32,410 bases of DNA. Source: an uncultured Alistipes sp. Lineage in GTDB: Bacteria > Bacteroidota > Bacteroidia > Bacteroidales > Rikenellaceae. The position numbers and the translations under genes were made by a program. Position 1 is the first letter of the stretch, and each line of letters begins with the position of its first letter. Where the stretch lies: contig CALYVN010000011.1 of NCBI GenBank assembly GCA_945494785.1, forward strand, positions 1-32,410. The letters are read 5' to 3'. Below, piece after piece: positions 8,175-16,273 of the stretch. Under the pieces are notes generated by a model. It was not told the DNA's origin. It ran no database searches and saw nothing but the letters and a program-made list of their open reading frames with translations.

Positions 8175-9917
8175 CTAACGCATCGTCTTCGAAAAGGCCT
8201 TCGGACGTACCATCGTCTGCTTGTACTCCTTGCCGAAAGTATCGGTAACGGTGATTTCGAGCGTGGTATCCGGAGCCGATGCCTGCACGATGAACATGTG
8301 CGGCGTAACCTCCTTGTGGTTGAACTTCTTGTTGTTAGACAAGTTTCTGTCCCAAACCGATTTCGGCAGGTCGTAAGAGATGGTGTACTGCGGATTCTCC
8401 ATCCTCTTCTGCTTGCCGACAGCCAACTCTTTGCCGTTCTCCTTGACCGAGATTTTCCAAGTCGGCTCCCAAGCCCAAACGTGAATCATCACCTTGTTGT
8501 CGCCCGCCTTGCCGTAGTCGTAACGTTTGTCGAAGTGGTCGAGGAATACGCGTATCTCCTGATTGTTGTTGTAGTAGTCGCGTACGCAGTTGAGGTCGAA
8601 TGCACGGAACTGTACATCGGCACCGTCGTCTATCGAGGTCATGTACCACTTGATGTCGTTGCCGTCGATGGTGAATACCTCGAAGCCCGCAGGCGCACCG
8701 TCGGGACCGAGTTTCAATCCGCCGTGCGCACCCGTGTACCACCATGCACCGCATACGGCAGGGATGTTGTGGTCGATAGTGTTGGCAATCAACGGCCAAT
8801 TCTCGGCATCATCGCGACCATAGCAGGTCAGATTCTTGTGTGTGTGTCCCGTAACGAAGTGTACCTCCTTGAAATCTTTGAGCAGCGACGAGAGTTTGTT
8901 GGCCTCTTCTCTGTTCGGATTGTTTTCGGGAGTGCGGAACAGGGTCTCGATTTGACCGCCCATGCGGTTTTTGTAGCGGTAAACGGGGCAGTGCATACCG
9001 ATAACGACAGGAGTGTTTTTGTCGGCTATGAGCGCGAGGTCTTGTTTAAGCCAATCCAACTGCTCGGCAGTTACGCGATGGTCGTAGTTGCGTTTGCCGA
9101 AGATGTTGCGTCCCTGCTTCTGATTTTTTGCAGCATCATTGCGATAGACGATGTTGTCGAGCATTACATAGTGGATGCCGCCGATGTTGAACGAGTAGTA
9201 CGACGGACCGAAGGCTGCACGGTATTTCTTTGCCGATTCGAAATCGGTATTCTCGCCTGCGGGTGTCGCGCCGTCGTGGTCGTGGTTGCCCGTAACGTGG
9301 AAAATCTGTGTCGGATACTCCACGTCGTTCAAGGTTTGGCGGAACGAGGCGATGTCGTACAGATAGTCGTACCAGAAGAGGTCGAAACTGCTGTCGCCCA
9401 TGCACATCGTATATACAGGAATGCCTTGCGAGCAATATTTGGCAATCTCCTCTTTCAGGCGCGGGATGAATGCCTCGCGGAACTGTTTGCCGTCTTCCAG
9501 CATGTTTGCCAAGTGGATGTCGGTGATGGCAATCATCGCATGTTTGGCGTTATCGACCTTGCGCAATGCAAAATCGTGCCGCTCCTTCTCCGTAACGGGT
9601 GCAGTGAGATTTGCCCAGAACGGCGGTACCATATCCTTCTCCGGCACCATCTCGTAACCCGAAGGCAGGGAGATGAATACGTTGCCGAATTTCTTTTGCG
9701 AATTGAGCGAATAACAACCGTTCTTGTCGGTCGTTGTTACCGTCAATCCGTCCGAAACAGCCACTCCTGCGAGAGGCTTGCCGTCTGCCTCGACCACGCC
9801 GAACAGATTGGCGTTCTTGCGGGCTTTTGCGGGCAGTTTCGACGAGAATGTACTCTGTGCCGAAACCGACGATACTGCAAAAATTGCGGCTACACAAAAA
9901 ATGATGAATTTTCTCAT
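8175..9917 (-). CDS. Secreted calcineurin-like metallophosphoesterase
   Basis: 580 residues with a clear signal peptide (1-20, cleavage after VSA). Three parts follow. A beta-sandwich N-terminal domain (about 38-115, VVEADGKPLAGVAVSDG...GCYSL) resembles a carboxypeptidase-regulatory-like module. The catalytic domain keeps every metal ligand motif: D133-x-H135, GD 174-175, GNHD 210-213, H309 and GHTH 357-360. A C-terminal beta domain (about 440-575) completes the MetallophosN/Metallophos/MetallophosC architecture known in Bacteroidota. It should hydrolyse phosphate mono- or diesters in the periplasm or at the surface; the substrate is unknown. It has its own promoter and terminator, so it is not strictly in the kinase operon, but its place beside that operon may be functional. 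Confidence 0.92.
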   Translation of the reverse strand: MRKFIIFCVAAIFAVSSVSAQSTFSSKLPAKARKNANLFGVVEADGKPLAGVAVSDGLTVTTTDKNGCYSLNSQKKFGNVFISLPSGYEMVPEKDMVPPFWANLTAPVTEKERHDFALRKVDNAKHAMIAITDIHLANMLEDGKQFREAFIPRLKEEIAKYCSQGIPVYTMCMGDSSFDLFWYDYLYDIASFRQTLNDVEYPTQIFHVTGNHDHDGATPAGENTDFESAKKYRAAFGPSYYSFNIGGIHYVMLDNIVYRNDAAKNQKQGRNIFGKRNYDHRVTAEQLDWLKQDLALIADKNTPVVIGMHCPVYRYKNRMGGQIETLFRTPENNPNREEANKLSSLLKDFKEVHFVTGHTHKNLTCYGRDDAENWPLIANTIDHNIPAVCGAWWYTGAHGGLKLGPDGAPAGFEVFTIDGNDIKWYMTSIDDGADVQFRAFDLNCVRDYYNNNQEIRVFLDHFDKRYDYGKAGDNKVMIHVWAWEPTWKISVKENGKELAVGKQKRMENPQYTISYDLPKSVWDRNLSNNKKFNHKEVTPHMFIVQASAPDTTLEITVTDTFGKEYKQTMVRPKAFSKTMR

Positions 9918-9918
9918 G

Positions 9919-9932
9919 TTGTTTTAGGTTTT
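9919..9932 (-). promoter_or_regulatory. Second copy of the A-rich translation leader motif
   Basis: Identical on the minus strand to the 14-mer before the permease (AAAACCTAAAACAA). Here it ends one base before the metallophosphatase start codon at 9917. Confidence 0.4.
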
Positions 9933-10013
9933 TATTGGTTTTATAGTCGTAATCTTTTATATATCAGGTTGCTCGTTGTGCCGAATCGTTTTGGTGCCTT
10001 CATCGGACAATTA

Positions 10014-10044
10014 CGCAAAGATAGCAAATAAAATTGTCTTTGCG
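10014..10044 (-). promoter_or_regulatory. Metallophosphatase promoter inside an inverted repeat
   Basis: TATCTTTG on the minus strand (10016-10023) is a perfect -7 box about 100 bases before the metallophosphatase start. It overlaps one arm of an exact 8-base inverted repeat, CGCAAAGA 10014-10021 and TCTTTGCG 10037-10044, separated by 15 bases. The repeat could be an operator that covers the promoter, or a stem at the end of the rel transcript; there is no U run for a normal terminator. Confidence 0.55.
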
Positions 10045-10063
10045 GTGCGGAAAGTGGCGAAAA

Positions 10064-12271
10064 TTATTTTACGCGGTAAGCCCTTTGCACCCCTTTGACG
10101 CGCTGTATGGCGTATATCAGCGAATCGACCGTACCTACCGACGGTACCTCGACGCTTATTGTTCCCACACACGTTCCGTCTCCTCGCGAGGCGATGTTGA
10201 GCGCACGGATGTTGAGTTTGAAATCTCGGCTTATGACTTCGGTTATCTTGTTGGCCAAGCCTGCCGAATCCTGCATGTTTACGGCAATCGTCGCTCGGAA
10301 AGCACCGTCGGCATTCGCCCGCCAACGAGCCTCCATGATACGATACGGATAATGTTCGTGTATGTGCTTGGCATTCGGACAATCGGCACGGTGGATGGTG
10401 ATGCCCGAGTTGATGGTTACGAAGCCGAAAATGTCGTCGCCCTTTATCGGGTTGCAGCACTTCGCCAATTTGTAAACGATGTTGTTGATGCTCTCGTCGA
10501 TAATCAGCGCATCGTGCGATTTGGGTGCTTCGACATTCGGATTCATCGCCCGTCGGTGTTCCGCTTCGGCTACACGGCGCAACTCCTCTGCCTCGCCCGA
10601 TACCCACTTCGCCAACAAATCGCGCACTACCGACAAATCGATTTTCTCGGTTGCCACGAGTTCGTACAACGCCGTTCCCGTGCGCTGCTTGTAGTATTTG
10701 CACAGATAGCCGACCACCTCGTCGATGCTCTTCGGAAATTTCCAGTTTTTGAGTTTGCGCTCCAACTCCTCGCGCCCGACTTTGGCATTCTTGGCCTGCT
10801 CCTCGCGTATGTATGCCTTGATTTTGCCGCGAGCCTTCGACGTAACGACGAAGTTGAGCCAATCGGCTTTGGGCGATTGGTTTTTCTGCGAGAAAATCTC
10901 GACTATGTCGCCGTTTTTCAACTGCTCGCGTATCGGTACGGCACGGCCGTTTACCTTGCCGCCCGAGCAGGTAGTGCCGAGATTGGTGTGGATGTCGAAT
11001 GCGAAATCGAGCAGCGTGGCACCCTCGGGCAACTTGCGTATGTCGCCGTTGGGAGTGAATACGAATATCTCGTCCGATGCGGGTTTGGCATCAAACCGTT
11101 CGGCGATGTCGTTGTGCGTCTCCTCCATCAGTTCGCGCAACCGCGACAGCCACTGCTCGCTCGTCTGCGCCCCCTGATTGACCCCTTTGTAACGCCAATG
11201 TGCGGCAATGCCGAGTTCCGCAACATCGTCCATCCGCTCCGAACGAATCTGTATCTCGACCCACCGTCCGTTACCGGCGGATACCGTAGTGTGCAACGAC
11301 TCGTATCCGTTCGATTTCGGTATGGTAATCCAATCGCGCATACGCTCCGTGTTGGGGGTGTAGATGTCGCTCACTATCGAATAGACAGTCCAACACTGCA
11401 TCTTCTCCCGTTCTTTCGGACAGTCGATGATGATGCGGATGGCGAATATGTCGTACACGCCTTCGAACGGCACGTGCTGTTTGCGCATCTTGTTCCAAAT
11501 CGAATAGATGGATTTGGTGCGGCTCTTTATGTGGTAGCGTATGCCGGCGGCATTCAAACCCCTTTTGATCGGTTCGGTGAAGTCGGCTATGAAGTTCAAC
11601 CGCTCCTGTTCGCTCTCCTTCAATTTGGTGCTGATTTCGCGATAGTCGTCGGGTTCGAGCCAACTCAAAGCCAAATCCTCCAACTCGCTCTTTATCTTGT
11701 ACAAGCCGAGTTTGTGGGCTATTTGGGCATACAGATTCATGCTCTCCCAACTCTTTTTCAGCCGCTTGTTTTTCGGGAACATGGCGAGCGAACGCATCAC
11801 CTCCAATCTGTCGGAGAGTTTGATGAGAATGACGCGCGGGTCGGACGAATATGCCACAATCATATCGCGGAAGTTCGAAGCCTGCTCCGACTGCATGTTG
11901 AGTTTGAGTTCCGAGATGTTCGACAATCCGACGACTATGCCGACCACCTCCTTGCCGAATTTTTCCGCTATCTCGTCGAGCATCGGCGCGAGTGTGCCGT
12001 CGTCGGCCTTGGCAGCCAACCTCACCGTGTCGTGCAGGATTGAGGCGACTGCCGAATTGCGCCCCAGCCCGATTTCCGAAACGACGATGTATGCCACTTC
12101 GACATCGTGGTCGAGCAGCGGCGTTCCGTCGTAACGTCGCAACTCCCCGATGTGTGCATCGGCATATACCAACGCCTCGTCCACCAATGTCTGCGTGGTC
12201 GGCGAGAAGAGTTCAGCCACCTTCGTCCGCAAAGACGCATATCGTTCCAACAAATGTTCTTTGTCTGTCAT
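10064..12271 (-). CDS. rel: Long RelA/SpoT homologue, hydrolase site degenerate
   Basis: 735 residues, full length for a long RSH protein that makes the alarmone (p)ppGpp when ribosomes stall. The HD region (about 30-165) keeps H55, H80-D81 and D154, but the usual E-D after HDxx is R84-L85 (HDTVRLA), and the ADRLHNMR motif is SDRLEVMR, losing the conserved Asn. Hydrolysis is therefore probably weak or lost. The synthetase domain (about 240-365) keeps D274 in YDIFAIR, NGYESLHTTV and E339 in EIQIR. The substrate-loop motif is R310-M-R-D, closer to the RxKD type of bifunctional enzymes than to the ExDD type of RelA. A TGS domain (400-462), a Cys-containing segment (KCCNP) and a C-terminal ACT domain (about 663-735) follow. 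It starts 6 bases after the methyltransferase gene and ends the leuS operon. Confidence 0.93.
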   Translation of the reverse strand: MTDKEHLLERYASLRTKVAELFSPTTQTLVDEALVYADAHIGELRRYDGTPLLDHDVEVAYIVVSEIGLGRNSAVASILHDTVRLAAKADDGTLAPMLDEIAEKFGKEVVGIVVGLSNISELKLNMQSEQASNFRDMIVAYSSDPRVILIKLSDRLEVMRSLAMFPKNKRLKKSWESMNLYAQIAHKLGLYKIKSELEDLALSWLEPDDYREISTKLKESEQERLNFIADFTEPIKRGLNAAGIRYHIKSRTKSIYSIWNKMRKQHVPFEGVYDIFAIRIIIDCPKEREKMQCWTVYSIVSDIYTPNTERMRDWITIPKSNGYESLHTTVSAGNGRWVEIQIRSERMDDVAELGIAAHWRYKGVNQGAQTSEQWLSRLRELMEETHNDIAERFDAKPASDEIFVFTPNGDIRKLPEGATLLDFAFDIHTNLGTTCSGGKVNGRAVPIREQLKNGDIVEIFSQKNQSPKADWLNFVVTSKARGKIKAYIREEQAKNAKVGREELERKLKNWKFPKSIDEVVGYLCKYYKQRTGTALYELVATEKIDLSVVRDLLAKWVSGEAEELRRVAEAEHRRAMNPNVEAPKSHDALIIDESINNIVYKLAKCCNPIKGDDIFGFVTINSGITIHRADCPNAKHIHEHYPYRIMEARWRANADGAFRATIAVNMQDSAGLANKITEVISRDFKLNIRALNIASRGDGTCVGTISVEVPSVGTVDSLIYAIQRVKGVQRAYRVK

Positions 12272-12277
12272 GTCTCT

Positions 12278-13078
12278 TTAATTACGCTGTTTTCTTACTA
12301 TATATATATGGTCATCGCACAATGCGTTCCGTTTGCGTTCGTCCGTCGGAAGCGTTGCCGAATAGTCCGCATCCTCCACGACAAAACCCGCCTTGCGCAA
12401 CCGCTCGGCATAATCGCGTCCGTATGCTCTGTGGTGGTCGTACTGCCCGAAACGGCGGGTGCGTTCGGCTGGTGTTGCCGTACCGTCGTCCTCGTCTGTC
12501 GTCTCCCGCGACAAATCCACAGGAGCGAGCAATATGCCCCAACCACCGTTGCGCATTATGCGGTGCAGTTCCGCCAAAGCCCTGCCTTCGTCCTCGACAT
12601 GTTCGAGCAGATGGTTGCAGATGACCACATCCACGCTCTCGTCGGGCATGGGTATCGCCTGCACGTCGAAATGCAGCCGAGCCAACGGACTCTCCAAATC
12701 GGCGGTTATGTATCGTTCCGCCACACCTGCTCTGCCGTATCGCGCTTCGAAGACCCTTTTCAGGCATATTTCGGGTGCAATATGCAGCAATACGGGGTAA
12801 TTGCCCTCGTCGAGCAGTGTCGATTCTCGTTGCAGCCACAGCCACAACAGCCGGTGTCGTTCGAGCGACAGACAGCGCGGACACAACGCATCATCGCGCA
12901 CATCGACATAGCCGTATGGCAGAAATTTGCGCCGTTTCACTCCGCAAATCGGACACTCTCTGCCTCGTCCCATGTAGAACAGCCCCAACATCGGTACCGA
13001 CCATCCCGCCAAGCGTTGCAGCAGTGTGCGAGGCAGATGATTCAATGCCCATTTTACGGTATGTTGCACTGTTCCCAT
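12278..13078 (-). CDS. Zinc-ribbon SAM-dependent methyltransferase-like protein
   Basis: 266 residues. An N-terminal treble-clef or ribbon is suggested by C42-P-I-C45-G and C66-P-R-C69, likely binding zinc. A class I methyltransferase domain follows: LLHIAPE at 97-103 stands where the SAM glycine loop normally is, and FDVQAIPMPDESVDVVICNHLLEHV (137-161) is the Methyltransf_11-type segment. The glycine loop is poorer than usual (no GxGxG), so catalytic activity is likely but not certain. There is no signal peptide, although the first 35 residues are partly hydrophobic. The gene sits 12 bases after xseB and 6 bases before rel. The methyl acceptor is unknown; a nucleic acid or sugar intermediate is equally possible. 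Confidence 0.8.
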   Translation of the reverse strand: MGTVQHTVKWALNHLPRTLLQRLAGWSVPMLGLFYMGRGRECPICGVKRRKFLPYGYVDVRDDALCPRCLSLERHRLLWLWLQRESTLLDEGNYPVLLHIAPEICLKRVFEARYGRAGVAERYITADLESPLARLHFDVQAIPMPDESVDVVICNHLLEHVEDEGRALAELHRIMRNGGWGILLAPVDLSRETTDEDDGTATPAERTRRFGQYDHHRAYGRDYAERLRKAGFVVEDADYSATLPTDERKRNALCDDHIYIVRKQRN

Positions 13079-13090
13079 AGCGTTTGCGGT

Positions 13091-13297
13091 TTAATTCTCT
13101 GAGTCGAAGATTTTGCCTACATCCTCCTCTGCCTTGCGCAATTTCGCCCGACAAAAGGCGATGAGTTCCGAAGTCTCCTTCACGCGCTCGGCAAGGGTGT
13201 CGATGTCGGTGTCGCCATCCTGAATCGATGCAAGAATCTCTCCGATTCGCGCCATCGCCTCGCCGAAACTTCTGTTTCGTAACGTTTTTGTTGCCAT
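13091..13297 (-). CDS. xseB: Exodeoxyribonuclease VII small subunit
   Basis: 68 residues, the normal size for XseB. The helical pattern with SFGEAMARIGEILASIQDGD and LAERVKETSELIAFCRAKLRKAEEDVGKIF is typical of the family (E. coli: [33 protein letters not shown] type). Several small subunits bind one large subunit to form the enzyme that degrades single-stranded DNA into acid-soluble oligonucleotides in repair. It begins 20 bases after xseA, which supports the assignment strongly. Confidence 0.93.
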   Translation of the reverse strand: MATKTLRNRSFGEAMARIGEILASIQDGDTDIDTLAERVKETSELIAFCRAKLRKAEEDVGKIFDSEN

Positions 13298-13317
13298 ATT
13301 TGTTGTTCTCTATTCTC

Positions 13318-14592
13318 TTATTTCCGCTCCCTTTGCTCCCGTTTGCTCTTGCCGGTTACCCTCGTGCGGACAAAGCCGTCTGCCAACTCCAAATCGAGGT
13401 TGTTGCCCACCTCGACAGAATCCACCGACCGCAATGTTTTGTCGCCTATGCGTGCAATGCCGAGCCCGAGTTGCAGCAATCGTCGGGGCGTATAGTTGTC
13501 GGTCGTTGCACCGTATGCTTCCAACCGTTGTCGCGCCCTATCCAGAGCCGCTGCCGTTGCTCTGCGCATTGCCTCGTCGGCATTTGCCGTCCGAGCGGTT
13601 GCACCCGCCAAAGCCAATGATGCGGCGTTGCGGATGTTGGCAGTCAGTTGTTGCAGAACAAGCGTCTGCCGGTGCGTTGCGCGTGTACACAATTCGCGCA
13701 GACGGATTGCCGCCGATTCGATGTTGCCGTCGACTTCGGCACTGCGCTCGTAGAGCCACACGGCTACGGCAGTCGGCGTTTTAAGCATCGTGTGCGCCAC
13801 CATGTCGCTGACGCTTACATCCTTGTCATGCCCTATGCCGGTCAGCACGGGCAGCGGAAATTGCGCTATGTACGATGCCAACCGATAGGAGTTGAAGCAG
13901 TTGAGGTCGTTTGTCGAGCCTCCTCCCCGAATGATTGCCACTGCATCGAACGGTTGCCCGCTCTCGGCAATCGCCATCAACGCATCGATTATGCTCTGTT
14001 CGGCAGCCGCACCCTGCATCACGGCATCGAACAATTCGATTTGCAGACGATAGGGACTCTTTGCCGCTTCGCGCATAAAATCGCGCCAACCTGCCGCCGT
14101 GGCACTCGACACCACCGCAATACGCTCCAACAAGGCGGACATCGGCACTTCGCGATTCATATCCCACACTCCGTCGCGCTTCAACTGCGCAATAGCCTGC
14201 TGTTTGGCGCGTTCCATGTCGCCGAGTGTGTACGATGCGTCGATGTCGGTAATCTGCAACGACAGCCCGTAAAGAGGATGATAATTGACCTGCGCCTTGC
14301 ACAAAATCTTCATTCCTGCCGCCAAACGACTGCCGCTCTCGCGCTCGAAACGAGCCGCAATCGACGGATATGCCGACCGCCATATTACTGCTCGTGCCTG
14401 TGCCATTGCTACCCCTTCCGTCGCTGCACCATCACCCTTTTCGACCAACTCCAAATAGCAGTGTCCCGAGTAATTCACCTTGATTTCGGCAATCTCGGCA
14501 CTGACCCATACGGGCAACGGCAACGCCTCGCCGACAGCATGGGCGATGAGGGTTTGCAACTCCGCAAGCGACAGATGGCGTGTATCCGTCAT
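13318..14592 (-). CDS. xseA: Exodeoxyribonuclease VII large subunit
   Basis: 424 residues. The N-terminal OB-fold (about 1-105, VWVSAEIAEIKVNYSGHCYLELVEKG) binds single-stranded DNA. The catalytic domain contains AVVSSATAAGWRDFM, IIRGGGSTNDLNCFNSYRLASYIAQFPLPVLTGIGHDKDVSVSDMVAH (equivalent to the GRGGGSLEDLWSFN and GVGHETD motifs of E. coli XseA), then a helical C-terminal region that contacts XseB. The frame is open 84 codons further upstream, but that part lies antiparallel to nothing recognisable and inside the preceding gene, so 14592 (MTDTRHLSLAEL) is the start. The start overlaps the stop of the preceding gene by ATGA, which points to translational coupling. Confidence 0.94.
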   Translation of the reverse strand: MTDTRHLSLAELQTLIAHAVGEALPLPVWVSAEIAEIKVNYSGHCYLELVEKGDGAATEGVAMAQARAVIWRSAYPSIAARFERESGSRLAAGMKILCKAQVNYHPLYGLSLQITDIDASYTLGDMERAKQQAIAQLKRDGVWDMNREVPMSALLERIAVVSSATAAGWRDFMREAAKSPYRLQIELFDAVMQGAAAEQSIIDALMAIAESGQPFDAVAIIRGGGSTNDLNCFNSYRLASYIAQFPLPVLTGIGHDKDVSVSDMVAHTMLKTPTAVAVWLYERSAEVDGNIESAAIRLRELCTRATHRQTLVLQQLTANIRNAASLALAGATARTANADEAMRRATAAALDRARQRLEAYGATTDNYTPRRLLQLGLGIARIGDKTLRSVDSVEVGNNLDLELADGFVRTRVTGKSKREQRERK

Positions 14593-15137
14593 AACAAAAT
14601 GATGTATGGCTCCTGCGGCATCTGTTTGCCGCGCGGAAGTTGTACTGATAGGATATATTCGCTCGCCACACCTTTGCCCGCTTTGGTTGCTGGCTTCCAA
14701 GCGGGAGCCTGTCGAACGGCAGCAATTACCTTTTTGCGCAATCGCGCATCGGTCGATTCCAACACCTGTCCGAGTGTCAGCGAGCCGTCGGCTTCGATTG
14801 TATAGCGCATCACAACCCTTGCGGCAGAGTAGTGCGAAGGCCATTTGACATGGTCGGCAATGTAGTTGTTGAACGAACTGCCGCCCGAGAACTGCGCTTC
14901 GCTGTCGTAGTGCAGCGTGATGATGATAACCCCGTTCTCGGCACGTTCGCCATAGCGTGCAACGGTCTGCTCGTTTACTTCGAGCGATTCGATGCTCTCG
15001 ATGTTAGACTGCGGAATATCGGCAATGCTTTCGCGCTCCGTGCCGTTCACTATGTAGAGCGGTGCGGAGTTGCGCGGTTGTGCCGTGACAGTTGCCGCAC
15101 AGCACGCCCAGAGCAGTATGGCGATTGCACGACGCAT
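14589..15137 (-). CDS. Secreted TonB C-terminal domain protein with plug-like segment
   Basis: 182 residues. A signal sequence (1-20, MRRAIAILLWACCAATVTAQ) exports it; the two cysteines at 12-13 could hint at a lipoprotein but the surrounding residues do not make a good lipobox. Residues 27-75 (LYIVNGTERESIADIPQSNIESIESLEVNEQTVARYGERAENGVIIITL) look like the end of a SusC/TonB-dependent-receptor plug (DIESIEVLKD...YGxRAxNGVI). Residues 88-168 resemble a TonB C-terminal domain (VKWP...VVMRYTIEADGSL...AVRQAPAWKPATKAGK). It lacks the transmembrane anchor and proline-rich linker of a true TonB. The gene lies 4 bases after prfA and overlaps xseA by 4 bases. Function unknown. Confidence 0.8.
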   Translation of the reverse strand: MRRAIAILLWACCAATVTAQPRNSAPLYIVNGTERESIADIPQSNIESIESLEVNEQTVARYGERAENGVIIITLHYDSEAQFSGGSSFNNYIADHVKWPSHYSAARVVMRYTIEADGSLTLGQVLESTDARLRKKVIAAVRQAPAWKPATKAGKGVASEYILSVQLPRGKQMPQEPYIILL

Positions 15138-15141
15138 GAGT

Positions 15142-16227
15142 TTAGAGTTCCGACTCTTTCAATCGCTCGGCGTTCTCGGCAACTATCAGGTGGTCGATGC
15201 AGTCCTGAATGTCGCCGTCCATAAATGCCGCGAGGTTGTAAATCGTATAGTTGATGCGGTGGTCGGTGATACGCCCCTGCGGATAGTTGTAGGTGCGGAT
15301 TTTCGCCGAACGGTCGCCTGTCGATACGAGTGTCTTGCGCTTCGATGCAATCTCGTCGAGATACTTCTGATATTCGAGGTTGAAGATGCGCGTACGCAAC
15401 TCCTCGAATGCCTTTTCGGTATTCTTAATCTGCGACTTTTGGTCTTGGCACTGCACGACGATACCCGTCGGAATGTGCGTCAGACGAATTGCCGAATAGG
15501 TCGTATTGACCGACTGCCCACCGGGTCCCGATGCGCAGAATATATCCTTGCGAATATCGTTCCACGACACATCGACATCGAACTCGTCGGCTTCGGGCAA
15601 CACTGCCACCGAAGCAGCCGAAGTGTGAACGCGACCCTGCGTTTCGGTCTGCGGCACACGCTGTACGCGATGCACGCCCGATTCGTATTTGAGCGTACCA
15701 TAGACGTTGGTGCCGGTAACTTTGAGAATTACCTCCTTGTAACCGCCAACAGCACCTTCGGAGAAGGAGGTGATTTCGTATTTCCAACCCTTCGACTCGA
15801 TGTATTTGGCGTACATGCGCATCAAATCGCCCGCGAAAATCGCCGCTTCATCGCCACCCGTACCGCCTCGTATTTCAAGTACGGCATTTTTGGCATCTTG
15901 CGGGTCTTTCGGGATGAGCAGGAGTTTTATCTCCTCCTCCATCTGTTCGATTGCGGGTTCGAGTTCGGCTATTTCCACACGAGCCATCTCGCGAAATTCG
16001 TCGTCCTTTTCGGTTGTGAATATGTTTTTGGCATCGGCCAAATCGGCAATCGCCTTGCGATAACGCTCCGACGTCTCGATGATTGGCTCTAACTCCTTGT
16101 ATTCCTTGTTGTACTGTACGAATGTCTTGACATCGGCAATCACTTCAGGGTCGGTCAGTTTCTGTCCCAACTCCTCGTATTTGATTTTCAGACCGTCGAG
16201 TCGTGTCAAAATTGAATTGTCTGCCAT
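15142..16227 (-). CDS. prfA: Peptide chain release factor 1
   Basis: 361 residues, full length. RF1 recognises UAA and UAG in the ribosomal A site and triggers peptide release. G-G-Q at 236-238 (SGPGGQSVNTT) is the universal release motif, whose Gln is normally methylated. RGGTGGDEAA at 120-129 and YESGVHRVQRVPQTETQGRVHTSAASVAVLPE are typical of class I factors. P-Q-T at 192-194 stands at the PxT stop-codon-reading tripeptide of RF1 (RF2 would have SPF), which decides between the two. The gene follows esterase A by 46 bases and precedes the TonB-C-like gene by 4 bases. Confidence 0.97.
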   Translation of the reverse strand: MADNSILTRLDGLKIKYEELGQKLTDPEVIADVKTFVQYNKEYKELEPIIETSERYRKAIADLADAKNIFTTEKDDEFREMARVEIAELEPAIEQMEEEIKLLLIPKDPQDAKNAVLEIRGGTGGDEAAIFAGDLMRMYAKYIESKGWKYEITSFSEGAVGGYKEVILKVTGTNVYGTLKYESGVHRVQRVPQTETQGRVHTSAASVAVLPEADEFDVDVSWNDIRKDIFCASGPGGQSVNTTYSAIRLTHIPTGIVVQCQDQKSQIKNTEKAFEELRTRIFNLEYQKYLDEIASKRKTLVSTGDRSAKIRTYNYPQGRITDHRINYTIYNLAAFMDGDIQDCIDHLIVAENAERLKESEL

Positions 16228-16273
16228 ATAAATCTTTTAATCGTTATGTTTTGTTCGGCACAGCGGATGCGCA

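Noticed and set aside
8106..10031. Open frame of 641 codons on the + strand
   Set aside because: It is antisense to the metallophosphatase, which has a signal peptide and full catalytic motifs. The + frame has no recognisable domain and runs through that gene's terminator and promoter.
10034..12043. Long open frame of 669 codons on the + strand
   Set aside because: It is exactly opposite rel, whose product has all RSH domains. Its translation is rich in Arg, Tyr and Val without any family motif, as expected for an antisense frame in high-GC code.
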